A DNA stretch of 64,000 bases, taken from Olsenella sp. (GTDB lineage Bacteria; Actinomycetota; Coriobacteriia; Coriobacteriales; Atopobiaceae). A program made the translations under genes and the position numbers. The DNA is taken from the NCBI GenBank assembly GCA_022648325.1, contig JALCMG010000002.1:62001-126000 (forward strand), written 5' to 3'. This document shows, in pieces, positions 35,202 to 43,439 of this stretch; positions within the stretch are counted from its first letter, which is position 1, and each line of letters starts with the position of its first letter. Below the pieces are notes generated by a model. That model worked only from the letters and a program-made list of their open reading frames with translations, made no database searches and had not been told where the DNA came from.

Positions 35202-35250
35202 GAAAAACTGCAAATTCCGATTGGTTAGGGGTGGCTAACCGATCGGAATT
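35202..35250 (-). terminator. Terminator after the ABC exporter
   Basis: AATTCCGATCGGTTAG pairs with CTAACCAATCGGAATT (16 bp, one G-U) across a six-base loop, followed on the minus strand by TTGCAGTTTTTC. It stands 65 bp after the exporter stop. Most of the 300-bp gap between 35015 and 35314 has no other recognisable feature. Confidence 0.7.
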
Positions 35251-35314
35251 CTCAGCTGAGAAACCCCAAGAACGGCGCCCGCGGCAAACCGCAGATGCCC
35301 GACAAGAAACGCCC

Positions 35315-37111
35315 CTACGCGCGAGCGCCTTCAAACTGCATGCGGTAATACCGCGCATAGGTGCCGCCACGAGCGAGAAGTTCCTCGTGCGTCCCGCGCT
35401 CGACCACGCGCCCGCCATCGATGGTCGCGATCTCGTCGGCGTCCTTGATGGTCGAGAGGCGGTGAGCAATCACGATGGTCGTACGCCCCTGGGAGAGCTC
35501 GGCGAGAGACTCCTGCACCGCGTGCTCGGACTCGTTGTCCAGAGCCGAGGTCGCCTCATCCAGGATGAGGATCTTTGGGTCCTTGAGAAACACGCGAGCA
35601 ATGGCAATGCGCTGCTTTTGCCCGCCCGAGAGGCGTGCGCCACGCTCCCCCACCTGGGTCTCGTAGCCGTCGGGCAGCGTCTCGATGAACTCGGCGATGT
35701 TGGCCTTCTCGGCAGCGTCCTCGATCTGGGCCATGGTCGCGCGCGGGTTGCCGTAGGCGATATTCTCGGCAATGGTCCCGTCAAAGAGGTAGACCTCCTG
35801 CTGCACGATGCCGATGGCCTCGCGCAGGCTGCGCTGCGTCACCGAGCGCACGTCCTGCCCGTCGATGGTAATGGAGCCGGAGTCCACGTCGTAGAAGCGC
35901 GGGAGAAGCGCGCAGGTGGTGGATTTGCCGCCGCCAGAGGCGCCCACCAGGGCAATGGTCTCGCCAGGGCGCATGTCCAGGTTGAGACCACGGATGGCCT
36001 CGGGGTTCTCGCCCGCGTCCCCGCCGTCTTCATAGGAGAAGTGCACGTCGTGGTACGAGATGGCGCCGTCGGTCACCTTGAGCGCCGGAGCGCCGGGAAC
36101 GTCCTCGATCTCGGGCTGGGAGTCGACCATCTCCTTGAAGCGGCGGAAGCCAGCGATGGCCTTCTGGAAGGTCTCGGTGAAGTTGAGAATGTTCTCGATG
36201 GGCGTAGTGAAGAGAGAGATGTAGAGGGCGTAGGTGGCAAGGTCGGTGGCCTCCATCTGCCCCTGGGCGATGAGCCATCCGCCCATCACCACGATGAGCG
36301 TGTAGAGGATGCCCATGAGCGCGGCAATGCCGGCCTGGTAGCGACCCATGGCGCGGTACATGCACACCTTCGAGTCGAGGTAGGCCTCGTTGCTCTCGCG
36401 GAACTTCTCGCGCTCAACGTCCTCGGCGGCAAAGCTCTTGACCACCCGTGCGCCGGCGAGGCCGTCCTCAAGGCGCGAGTTCACATCGGCAATGCGCACG
36501 CGGTTCTCGCGAAAGACCGCCTTCATCTTGAGGTTTGCACGCAGGTTGTAGACAACGAGGACGGCGAGGGCCGCGCCCAGGCAGACGGTGAGCGGCACGT
36601 TGATAAACGAGAGGATCACAAACGAGCCTACGACCTCGATGGCACCGATGAGCAGGAACTCCGGCCCGTGATGGGCCGCCTCGGAGATGTCGAAGAGGTC
36701 GCTCACCAGGCGGCTCATGAGGTCGCCGGACTTGTTGCGATCAAAGAACGAGAGGCTCATGCGCTCGTAGGCGTCGAAGAGATCCTCGCGCATGCGGCTC
36801 TCCATGCGCGCGCCCATGACGTGACCCCAATAGGCCACAAAGTAGCGGCACCCAAAGCGCACGGCGTACATGACGACAAAGCCAACGAGAAGGTAGACCA
36901 GGGCGGACGTGATGGCTTCCGGGCCCTGGCGGAAGAGGCCGCCCGTGAGCGTGCGGAGGATCTGCGGAAAGGCGAGGTCGATTCCCGCTACGGTGATGGC
37001 GCAGACGATATCTGCGATGAAGAGGTGCAGCTGACCAGCGTAGTAGCCGAGAAAACTGGAGAAGAGCCCGCGGCGACGATGCGCCTTGGACCCGGAGGTG
37101 CCGTTGCTCAT
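35315..37111 (-). CDS. ABC exporter, fused membrane and ATPase domains
   Basis: 598 residues. The transmembrane domain (six segments, about 20-320) contains VGFVVMYAVRFGCRYFVAYW and the coupling patch FDAYERMSLSFFDRNKSGDL. The ATPase domain has Walker A LVGASGGGKSTT, Q-loop IGIVQQEVYLFDGT, the signature ARLSGGQKQRIAIAR and Walker B ILILDEATSALD. This is the multidrug/lipid exporter type, working as a dimer; being alone, it probably forms a homodimer. The substrate is unknown. Confidence 0.92.
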   Translation of the reverse strand: MSNGTSGSKAHRRRGLFSSFLGYYAGQLHLFIADIVCAITVAGIDLAFPQILRTLTGGLFRQGPEAITSALVYLLVGFVVMYAVRFGCRYFVAYWGHVMGARMESRMREDLFDAYERMSLSFFDRNKSGDLMSRLVSDLFDISEAAHHGPEFLLIGAIEVVGSFVILSFINVPLTVCLGAALAVLVVYNLRANLKMKAVFRENRVRIADVNSRLEDGLAGARVVKSFAAEDVEREKFRESNEAYLDSKVCMYRAMGRYQAGIAALMGILYTLIVVMGGWLIAQGQMEATDLATYALYISLFTTPIENILNFTETFQKAIAGFRRFKEMVDSQPEIEDVPGAPALKVTDGAISYHDVHFSYEDGGDAGENPEAIRGLNLDMRPGETIALVGASGGGKSTTCALLPRFYDVDSGSITIDGQDVRSVTQRSLREAIGIVQQEVYLFDGTIAENIAYGNPRATMAQIEDAAEKANIAEFIETLPDGYETQVGERGARLSGGQKQRIAIARVFLKDPKILILDEATSALDNESEHAVQESLAELSQGRTTIVIAHRLSTIKDADEIATIDGGRVVERGTHEELLARGGTYARYYRMQFEGARA

Positions 37112-37214
37112 GCGTTAGATCCCTACCTGCGATGCGAATGTTGTCCGTGCGACATCATAGCGGATGGGGCTGCGGGGGCGCGGAGGGCGGAGGGGATGCG
37201 GCGGGGGGGCGGCA

Positions 37215-37267
37215 TCGCCGGAGAGGGCGTTTTGTTGCAAATGCCGCCAAAAACGGCCTTCCGGCGA
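37215..37267. repeat. 53-bp palindromic repeat, single unit
   Basis: One complete unit TCGCCGG ... CCGGCGA with centre GTTGCAAATGCCGCCAAAA, the most consensus-like single copy. It lies between the ABC exporter start and the GH3 gene end. The remaining bases to the next palindrome (37268-37420) show no gene. Confidence 0.8.
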
Positions 37268-37420
37268 CACACCGCTTCCGCGAAACGCGCCATAACGACG
37301 CGCTCTCCTGCAACGCAGAAACGCACGAACCGGGGCCGGCACAGGGCCGACCCCGGTCGCTGGGACGCGCTGGGATTGGAGGAAGAATGACGCGTCCCCA
37401 TATAGCGCTTCCCCTCAAAG

Positions 37421-37451
37421 ATGAGACAAAGGGACTGTCCCTTTGTCTCAT
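37421..37451. repeat. Palindrome of the GAGACAAAGGGAC family
   Basis: ATGAGACAAAGGGAC-T-GTCCCTTTGTCTCAT, a perfect 15-bp inverted repeat with a one-base centre, 53 bp after the GH3 stop. Near-identical elements lie at 40120-40148 and 57099-57129. It could act as a terminator or a REP-like element. Confidence 0.8.
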
Positions 37452-37503
37452 AAGGGGCCTGCCCGACCGCCGGGAGAGTGCGGCCGAGCAGGGGGAGGTG
37501 GGA

Positions 37504-39978
37504 CTAAGCCTCGGGTGCGGTGAGAGGATCGACGTAGTACTTCTTCGTGCGATCATCCGAAATCTTGCCCGAGTAGTTGAGACCAAAGGCAAAGTCGTAC
37601 TCGTTGCCATCGGCATCAACGTAGCAGTCCATGTCGCGAGGAACGTCCTCGAGCTGCTTCTCGACGGCATCCATGTCCCTTGGCATCTGCATGGGGAGCA
37701 GGCCGGAGGGCTCGGACTGGCCGGCGACGATCTTGCAGGCAGCCTCGGTAGAACCGGACATAGAGACGAGAATGGCGTCGACCTCGGGCTCGAACTCATG
37801 GACGCACATGGGCTGCGTGATGTCGAGGATCACGATGCAGGGCTTGCCGGCCTCCTTGGCGAGCTTGGCAGCATCGAGAATCTGGTCGAGCTGGTTCTCG
37901 TTGGTGATCATTGAGGTGCGGCCGTAGTAGCTGCGGTTCTCGATCTCGACGCCCTTCGCAGACTCATGCTCTGCCCACTTGGAGCCATCAGCAGGGTCGC
38001 CGGCAATCGAGGTCTGACGCACGTACTCGGAGTCCGCAGTGTAGGGACGATACTGCAGGGAGAGCGGCACGTAGTTGCCATCCTCATCCTGCGAAGACCT
38101 GGGGTCGGCGTTGCTGGGAGCCTTGGCACAGACAAGCACGTAGTCGACATCTGCGATGTCAGCGGCGGTAAGACGAGTAAGGTCATCGAGCGTGGGGGTA
38201 GCATTACCGGTCTTCTCGTTAACGGGACCGGTGAGAGTATCGGCAAGCGTATCGGTAACAACGTCGAAGTACTTCTTGAGCGTTCCATCAGACAGCGGAA
38301 GCTCGCACGCCGACGAGGTCTCCGACCATCCGCCCATGAAGCCGGCAGCGCGGTACGACTTCGAGAAGCGCATGGGGACGTAAACCTTGGGCTTGGCGCT
38401 CTCAGAACCTGCCTTGATAACATTGCCGTGGTTCTTGAGCATTACGATGCCCTTGACCTGGTCCGTAAGAGCCTCTTCCTTAGTAGCATCATCGCCCTTG
38501 TCGACCTCAGAGCGCGTGGCGTCAACGTCAATGTAGGGATCCTCAAAGATGCCAGTGTTGAAGTAGCTGAGAAGCAGACGCTTGGCAGAGTTTCTGAAGT
38601 TAGTCTCTGCCTGCTCTTCGCCAAGCTCTTCCTTCATGTCGTTATAAGCAGAGACAAGCAGTGTGGGATCGTTGCAGCCGCCCATCTGGTCGACGCCAAC
38701 GGAAACAGACTTCGAGGCGCGCTTTGCGGGCGTCCAGACATTTGTGTCCTCAAGACCCCAGCAGGTTGCAATACCTCCTCCATTGGGATCGCTCAGGACT
38801 CCCCAGTCGGTGCACGCAGAGCCAGCAAAGCCAAAGCGATCGCGGAGAAGCTCGGTGACCTTGTACTTGGAGAAGCCGGAGCCAACCAGCTCGCCGTACT
38901 CGTTGTCCTCGTCAAAGGCGATGGTGTAGGAGGTCATGATGGAGGAGGCGCAGCCGGTCTTGCCGTCAAGCTTGAAGGCACCGTCAACGAACGAGATCAT
39001 GCATGCCTCGAAGTTCTTGCCCGGATACACGGCAAACTTTCCGCCATCCTTGTGGCCCTCGCGGCCACCCTCGCCGGGGGCCTCCGCCGGCCAGTGCTTG
39101 ACCATGGCAGCAACCGAGTCCTTGCCCCAGCCTTCATCGTTTCCACTGTCATCGGTCGTGGACTGCATGCCGTCGATGAAGGCCTTGCAGGTATCGCGGG
39201 AAAGTGCGGGATCCTCACCAAAGGTACCGGAGAAGCGCGTCCAGCGGGGGTCAGATGCGACGTCGGTCTGAGGGCCGAGGAACATGGAGATGCCCATCCT
39301 ACGGAGGTCGTGAGCAATTCCAGCACCGGCACGCTTGGCGACCTCGGGGTCAAACGTGGCGGCAAGGGCGAGGTTGCCAGGCCAATCCACGCAGTTCTTA
39401 CCGTTACGAGGATCCGAGGAGAAGTTGATGGGAATCTTGTTCTCCGAGGCCTCCACATATGCCTGCATGTTGTTTGCCCAAGCAGCCTGCTTAAACGCAG
39501 GGTATGCGGAAGCAGCATTGAGGACGGCACGAACGTTGCCATCGAGGAACTGCTTCTGCTCGTCGGTCACCGAGCTATCGTCCTCAACCTTGCTCTGGTG
39601 CCCAGAGAAGCACATAAGGCCAGCAATCTGCTCGATGGAGAGACGCCCGGCAAGATCTTCGGCGCGCTCCTCGGCGGAGAGGCGCCAGTCCTCGTAGGGA
39701 ACCAGCTCGCCAGTGCCCTCGAAGTCCTTGAACGCGTAGCCGTCCTTCTCGATGAGCTTGAGACCGGAGTCTGGCGAGTAGGACAGTTGCTTGCCATCGC
39801 CGTTGTCAACGATGGTGTAACCGTAGTCGGTTGCCGTCTCGGTGTAGCCGTTGCCCTTCTTGTTCGCTGCGTTGTCCGTGCTCGGGGTGCTCCCGGTCGA
39901 GCAGCCCGCAAGCCCTGCGAGCGCCGCCGCGGCAGCCGACCCAGCAAGGAAGTTCCTGCGCGTCAGGTTGTTTCCCAT
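37504..39978 (-). CDS. Tat-exported GH3 glycoside hydrolase lipoprotein
   Basis: Family GH3 (beta-glucosidase type) enzyme of about 824 residues. The N-terminus has a twin-arginine motif with lipobox: RRNFLAGSAAAAALAGLAGC, so it should be a Tat substrate kept at the cell surface. GH3 landmarks are visible: RRMGISMFLGPQTDV, then MVKHWPAEAPGEGG for the KH motif, and GSACTDWGVL for the nucleophile Asp region. The C-terminal domain has LLSYFNTGIFEDPY and VLVCAKAPSN. The sugar specificity cannot be given from sequence. The ATG at 39978 has AAGAGGAG. Confidence 0.88.
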   Translation of the reverse strand: MGNNLTRRNFLAGSAAAAALAGLAGCSTGSTPSTDNAANKKGNGYTETATDYGYTIVDNGDGKQLSYSPDSGLKLIEKDGYAFKDFEGTGELVPYEDWRLSAEERAEDLAGRLSIEQIAGLMCFSGHQSKVEDDSSVTDEQKQFLDGNVRAVLNAASAYPAFKQAAWANNMQAYVEASENKIPINFSSDPRNGKNCVDWPGNLALAATFDPEVAKRAGAGIAHDLRRMGISMFLGPQTDVASDPRWTRFSGTFGEDPALSRDTCKAFIDGMQSTTDDSGNDEGWGKDSVAAMVKHWPAEAPGEGGREGHKDGGKFAVYPGKNFEACMISFVDGAFKLDGKTGCASSIMTSYTIAFDEDNEYGELVGSGFSKYKVTELLRDRFGFAGSACTDWGVLSDPNGGGIATCWGLEDTNVWTPAKRASKSVSVGVDQMGGCNDPTLLVSAYNDMKEELGEEQAETNFRNSAKRLLLSYFNTGIFEDPYIDVDATRSEVDKGDDATKEEALTDQVKGIVMLKNHGNVIKAGSESAKPKVYVPMRFSKSYRAAGFMGGWSETSSACELPLSDGTLKKYFDVVTDTLADTLTGPVNEKTGNATPTLDDLTRLTAADIADVDYVLVCAKAPSNADPRSSQDEDGNYVPLSLQYRPYTADSEYVRQTSIAGDPADGSKWAEHESAKGVEIENRSYYGRTSMITNENQLDQILDAAKLAKEAGKPCIVILDITQPMCVHEFEPEVDAILVSMSGSTEAACKIVAGQSEPSGLLPMQMPRDMDAVEKQLEDVPRDMDCYVDADGNEYDFAFGLNYSGKISDDRTKKYYVDPLTAPEA

Positions 39979-40119
39979 TCTTTCTCCTCTTGTCGTGCGG
40001 TCCCCCTCCCACAGGGGGCCGCAGCCTTCCCTCCGCACGGCCATGCGGCCGTGGCAATTCCCGCGTGAAGCCGGGGCCTACGGTCAGGGCGCTCCCAACG
40101 CCCACCGCGTGGCCCGCCA

Positions 40120-40148
40120 TGAGACAAAGGGAAACTCCCTTTGTCTCA
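40120..40148. repeat. Palindrome of the GAGACAAAGGGA family, variant copy
   Basis: TGAGACAAAGGGA-AAC-TCCCTTTGTCTCA, 13-bp perfect arms with a three-base loop. It ends one base from the stop of the small lipoprotein gene (40150), where it can serve as a 3'-end hairpin. Confidence 0.75.
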
Positions 40149-40149
40149 C

Positions 40150-40644
40150 TTAGCCGTAGAAGTCGAAGTTGATGGTGTCGAAGTCGGCGATGCCAAAGTC
40201 GGAGGCAGTGCCCTCAAGGGTGTTCTTGTCGACGACCTTGAGCGTGATGTCCTTGGACGAGAGGTGCAGCGTGATCTGGTCCTCGGTGCCCTCCCAGGTG
40301 CCGGTGTCGGTCAGGAGGTCGGCGTGGGCCTCGAGGGGCTTGACCTCGCAGGTGCCGTCATCGGAGAGGTTCACGTCGAGCATCTGCTCGCTGCCGCCGG
40401 CGGTGCCGTAGACAGTCTGGCCGGTGATCTCGACGGAGCCGCGCCACTGGCCGGCATAGGCCTTGTTGGCGTCGAACTCGGAGCTGGAGCTGTCCTTGGA
40501 CGAGCTGGAGCTCGAGGTCGTGCTCGTGCTGTTCGTGGTCGCGGAGGACGACGAGCTTGCAGAGGACGACGAGCCGCCGCAGGCCACAAGCGGCATGCAG
40601 AGCATTGCGGCAAGCAGACCCGCAACCAGTACCTGCTTCTTCAT
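40150..40644 (-). CDS. Small Ser-rich lipoprotein, function unknown
   Basis: 164 residues with a lipoprotein signal: MKKQVLVAGLLAAMLCMPLV followed by the lipobox cysteine in VACGG. A Ser/Thr-rich linker (about 25-55) leads to a small all-beta-looking domain beginning YAGQWRGSVEITGQTVYG and ending FDTINFDFYG. No family is recognised. The ATG at 40644 has AAGGAA. It lies upstream of the GH3 gene on the same strand, but with about 170 bp and a palindrome between, so co-transcription is uncertain. Confidence 0.75.
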   Translation of the reverse strand: MKKQVLVAGLLAAMLCMPLVACGGSSSSASSSSSATTNSTSTTSSSSSSKDSSSSEFDANKAYAGQWRGSVEITGQTVYGTAGGSEQMLDVNLSDDGTCEVKPLEAHADLLTDTGTWEGTEDQITLHLSSKDITLKVVDKNTLEGTASDFGIADFDTINFDFYG

Positions 40645-40851
40645 GCTAGGTTCCTTCCCCTCTGGCCGAGACCATCCCGGCCATCCCGCGCATCGTGATT
40701 CGGTGCGCCTTGCTCGAGAGTCATTACAAATCGATGACGTCTCAATTGAGGGGAAAGGTACTAACCTGTCGAAATTCTGGCGTGTCCTGCAACCTGAAAC
40801 GGCAGACGGAAGGACCAAACGGTGTCGAGAGGTGCGGCGAGTGGTACAGGG

Positions 40852-42258
40852 TTACGCCCCGCTCGGCGCGCCATTCTCGCCGGCGGCATCCGAGGGGACG
40901 CCATTCTCGCCAGCATCGCCAGCGGTCTGCTGCGGCTTGAGCCCCGCCCGGTCTCGCGCGGTGGCCTCGATGCGCCAGGCCTCCCACCCGCAGGGGCTTG
41001 GGTGGTAGAACGCTCCGCGCTCGAGGCCCTCGGGCAGGTAGCGCTGCTCCACCCAGCCCGTGGGATAGTTGTGGGGGTAGAGGTAGGGGCCGTACTCATC
41101 CGAGCCCGGGCGGTGGCGATCGCGCAGGTAGCTGGGTACCTCTCGGCGCGGCCCCTCGCGAACCTCCTTCAGGGCGGCATCTATCCCCGCCTCGGCGGCG
41201 TTCGACTTAGGCGCCAGTGCCATGTACTCCACGGCCTGGGCAAGGTTGATGCGACACTCAGGCAGGCCAATGACCTCGGTTGCCTTGAACGCCGCCTCGG
41301 CAACGAGAAGCGCCTGGGGGTCGGCGTTGCCAATATCCTCCGAGGCGAGGATGAAGATGCGCCGCGCGATGAACTTGGGATCCTCCCCCGCGTCGATCAT
41401 GCGCGCCAGCCAGTAGAGCGCTGCATCCGGGTCGCTCCCGCGCATGGACTTGATGAAGGCCGAGATGATGTCGTAGTGCATGTCGCCGGACTTGTCGTAG
41501 GGCAGCCCGTGACGTGGGTTGGCCTCCAGCACGTGGTCGCGCGTGATGCGAACGGGGTTCTCCGGCGTCGCGGTACCCGCCGGGGCGGCCATCTGGCTTG
41601 CAAGCTCGAGTGAGGTGAGAGAGGCGCGGCCGTCTCCACCGGCAAGGGTCACTATCTCCTCGAGGGCGTCGTCGTCGAGCTCGAAGGCCCCCTTGAGGCC
41701 GTACTCCGAGGTCACGGCGCGGCGAACGATGGTGCGGATGGAATCGTCGTCGAGCGGCCCGAGCTCCACCACGCGCGAGCGCGATAGCAGCGCCGAGTTC
41801 ACCTCGAAGTAGGGGTTCTCGGTGGTTGCCCCCACCAGAACCACGGTGCGGTCCTCCACGGCGTGCAGCAGCGCGTCCTGCTGTGAGCGATTGAAGCGGT
41901 GAATCTCGTCCACGAAAAGAATGGTGCGGCGGCCCATGGAGAGCAGGCGGTTCTCGGCGGCGTCAATCTCGCGGCGAAGGTCCTTGACCGTACCCGTGAC
42001 AGCCGAGACCTCTACGAACTCCGCGTGGGTCGAGTTGGCGATGATGCGAGCGAGCGTTGTCTTGCCCGTGCCCGCCGGCCCGTAGAGGATCACCGAGGAG
42101 AGCGTGTCGTGCTCTATCGCGGTGCGCAGCCAGCTGCCGGGGCCAACGGTCTCCGTCTGGCCCACGTACTCATCGAGGGTCTGCGGGCGCATGCGCGCGG
42201 CGAGAGGGGCGTTCATCGTGCGCTTGTAGCGCTCTATGTTCGTGAAGAGGTTATCCAT
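40852..42258 (-). CDS. rarA: Replication-associated AAA+ ATPase RarA (MgsA)
   Basis: 468 residues. The AAA+ core has LAARMRPQTLDEYVGQ, Walker A GPAGTGKTTLARI, Walker B LFVDEIHRFN and sensor GATTENPYFEVNSAL. The C-terminal MgsA part has YDKSGDMHYDIISAFIKSMR and YPHNYPTGWVEQ. It works at stalled forks with single-strand-binding protein. The last 20 or so residues contain an imperfect GENG repeat (AGENGVPS, AGENGAPS) that is not part of the usual domain. Confidence 0.94.
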   Translation of the reverse strand: MDNLFTNIERYKRTMNAPLAARMRPQTLDEYVGQTETVGPGSWLRTAIEHDTLSSVILYGPAGTGKTTLARIIANSTHAEFVEVSAVTGTVKDLRREIDAAENRLLSMGRRTILFVDEIHRFNRSQQDALLHAVEDRTVVLVGATTENPYFEVNSALLSRSRVVELGPLDDDSIRTIVRRAVTSEYGLKGAFELDDDALEEIVTLAGGDGRASLTSLELASQMAAPAGTATPENPVRITRDHVLEANPRHGLPYDKSGDMHYDIISAFIKSMRGSDPDAALYWLARMIDAGEDPKFIARRIFILASEDIGNADPQALLVAEAAFKATEVIGLPECRINLAQAVEYMALAPKSNAAEAGIDAALKEVREGPRREVPSYLRDRHRPGSDEYGPYLYPHNYPTGWVEQRYLPEGLERGAFYHPSPCGWEAWRIEATARDRAGLKPQQTAGDAGENGVPSDAAGENGAPSGA

Positions 42259-42312
42259 GCAAGCGATTGTAGCCTAGGGCCGTGGCAGAGACGGCCAGCG
42301 CGTCGCTGACGC

Positions 42313-42394
42313 CGAATGTGTGACAACCCGCAACACATTCGTCACCCGAATCTGTGATGTCCTGCGCGGGTCACACAATCAGATGCGAATGTGT
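42313..42394. promoter_or_regulatory. Divergent intergenic region with three CGAATGTGT copies
   Basis: CGAATGTGT occurs at 42313-42321 and 42386-42394, and its exact reverse complement at 42333-42341. The first two make a 9-bp inverted repeat with an 11-base spacer. They lie between divergently read rarA and the amidotransferase gene, so they may be operator sites. Confidence 0.4.
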
Positions 42395-42552
42395 AGCGGC
42401 GTGGCCGTTTCTCTCTTCTCGGCAGACGGCTTTTCTCGGCGCCAGGTTCTTCTCGCCGCACGTTCGTTTTTTCTGGAATGGCGGTCGTGGGCAGCGAAGC
42501 CGCCACCTGTCGGCTAAGGTATTCCACCGGAGCATCGCACAGGGGAGGAAGC

Positions 42553-43341
42553 ATGACAATCGCAGCCGCCACAAGGCCGCTCATCGGAATCACGTCCCGG
42601 CCGAGGGAAGACCCGGAGAACCCAAACTGGACCATGACCGACGACCACTACGCCGCGTCAGTGGCCGACGCCGGCGGCATCCCTGTTGCCCTCCCCTATG
42701 CCATCCCGTTTGGCTTCGACGCAACGTCCCTTGTCCCGGACATCGTTTGTCGTCTCGACGGCATCCTTTTCACTGGCGGCGGCGACATTGCAGATGACGC
42801 CTTTGACGGCCATGCCTACGCGCCGGAAAGCCACTCGCCCATCTCGCTCACCTGCCCCGCACGCGACGACTTTGAGTGGGCGCTCATGCGCGCATGCTGG
42901 GACGCCGACGTACCGGTGCTTGGCATCTGCCGCGGCATGCAGGTCATGAACGTGACCCTTGGCGGCACGCTCGTGCGCGACATCAAGGACTACCCCACCA
43001 AGACCATCCCCCACAGGCGAGGAGACTCACCGGACTCCCCCGTCCACCACATACGCATATCCGAGACGAGCCGCCTGGCCAGAATCCTCGGGTTCACCTC
43101 CGGCGAGGTCAACTCGCTCCACCACGAGGCCATCTGCACACAGGCACCAAAGGGGCACGTCGTGGCATGGGCCGAGGACGGCACTCCAGAGGGCCTCGAG
43201 TTTGACGAGAAGACCTTCTTCCTCGGCGTGCAGTGGCATCCCGAGAAGCTCCGCACCCAGCCGCAGCTCTTTAGCGCCTTCGTGGACGCCGCGCGCGAGC
43301 ACGGCGCGGAAGCGAGAGCGGCACAGAAGTCTTCACTGTAG
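42553..43341 (+). CDS. PuuD-like class-I glutamine amidotransferase
   Basis: 262 residues of the peptidase C26 family (gamma-glutamyl-gamma-aminobutyrate hydrolase type). The start is RPLIGITSRPREDPENPN; LDGILFTGGGDI follows; the nucleophile elbow is LGICRGMQVMNV; and the His-Glu pair is in LGVQWHPEK. It probably hydrolyses a gamma-glutamyl amine; no polyamine pathway genes are close enough to fix the substrate. The ATG at 42553 has GGGGAGG. Its stop codon overlaps the first of three palindromes. Confidence 0.88.
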   Translation: MTIAAATRPLIGITSRPREDPENPNWTMTDDHYAASVADAGGIPVALPYAIPFGFDATSLVPDIVCRLDGILFTGGGDIADDAFDGHAYAPESHSPISLTCPARDDFEWALMRACWDADVPVLGICRGMQVMNVTLGGTLVRDIKDYPTKTIPHRRGDSPDSPVHHIRISETSRLARILGFTSGEVNSLHHEAICTQAPKGHVVAWAEDGTPEGLEFDEKTFFLGVQWHPEKLRTQPQLFSAFVDAAREHGAEARAAQKSSL

Positions 43342-43427
43342 TGACGTGTTTGACCTCTCAGCGGGCAATATCTTCACTATAGTGAAAACTATAGCTAAAT
43401 ATGCGCTATAATCTCCACTACAGTGAA
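43332..43427 (+). promoter_or_regulatory. Three operator-like palindromes at exact 41-bp steps
   Basis: Sites TTCACTGTAGTGAC (43332-43345), TTCACTATAGTGAA (43373-43386, a perfect palindrome) and TCCACTACAGTGAA (43414-43427) have centres 41 bp apart both times. The middle one lies just upstream of a TATAAT, the third just downstream. Such an array suits a dimeric or tetrameric repressor that loops or packs the DNA around the promoter. The regulator is not evident nearby. Confidence 0.7.
43407..43412 (+). promoter_or_regulatory. -10 of the DUF4143 ATPase gene
   Basis: A consensus TATAAT, 28 bp before the ATG at 43440, between two of the palindromes. The region around the expected -35 is TGAAAA, which the middle palindrome overlaps. 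Confidence 0.6.
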
Positions 43428-43439
43428 GAGAGGAGCAGC

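Noticed and set aside
35231-37390. Plus-strand open frame opposite the ABC exporter
   Set aside because: Antisense shadow; the exporter on the minus strand has all its motifs, the shadow has none.
37966-40068. Plus-strand open frame opposite the GH3 gene
   Set aside because: Antisense shadow with low-complexity content; the GH3 reading has a Tat lipoprotein signal and catalytic motifs.
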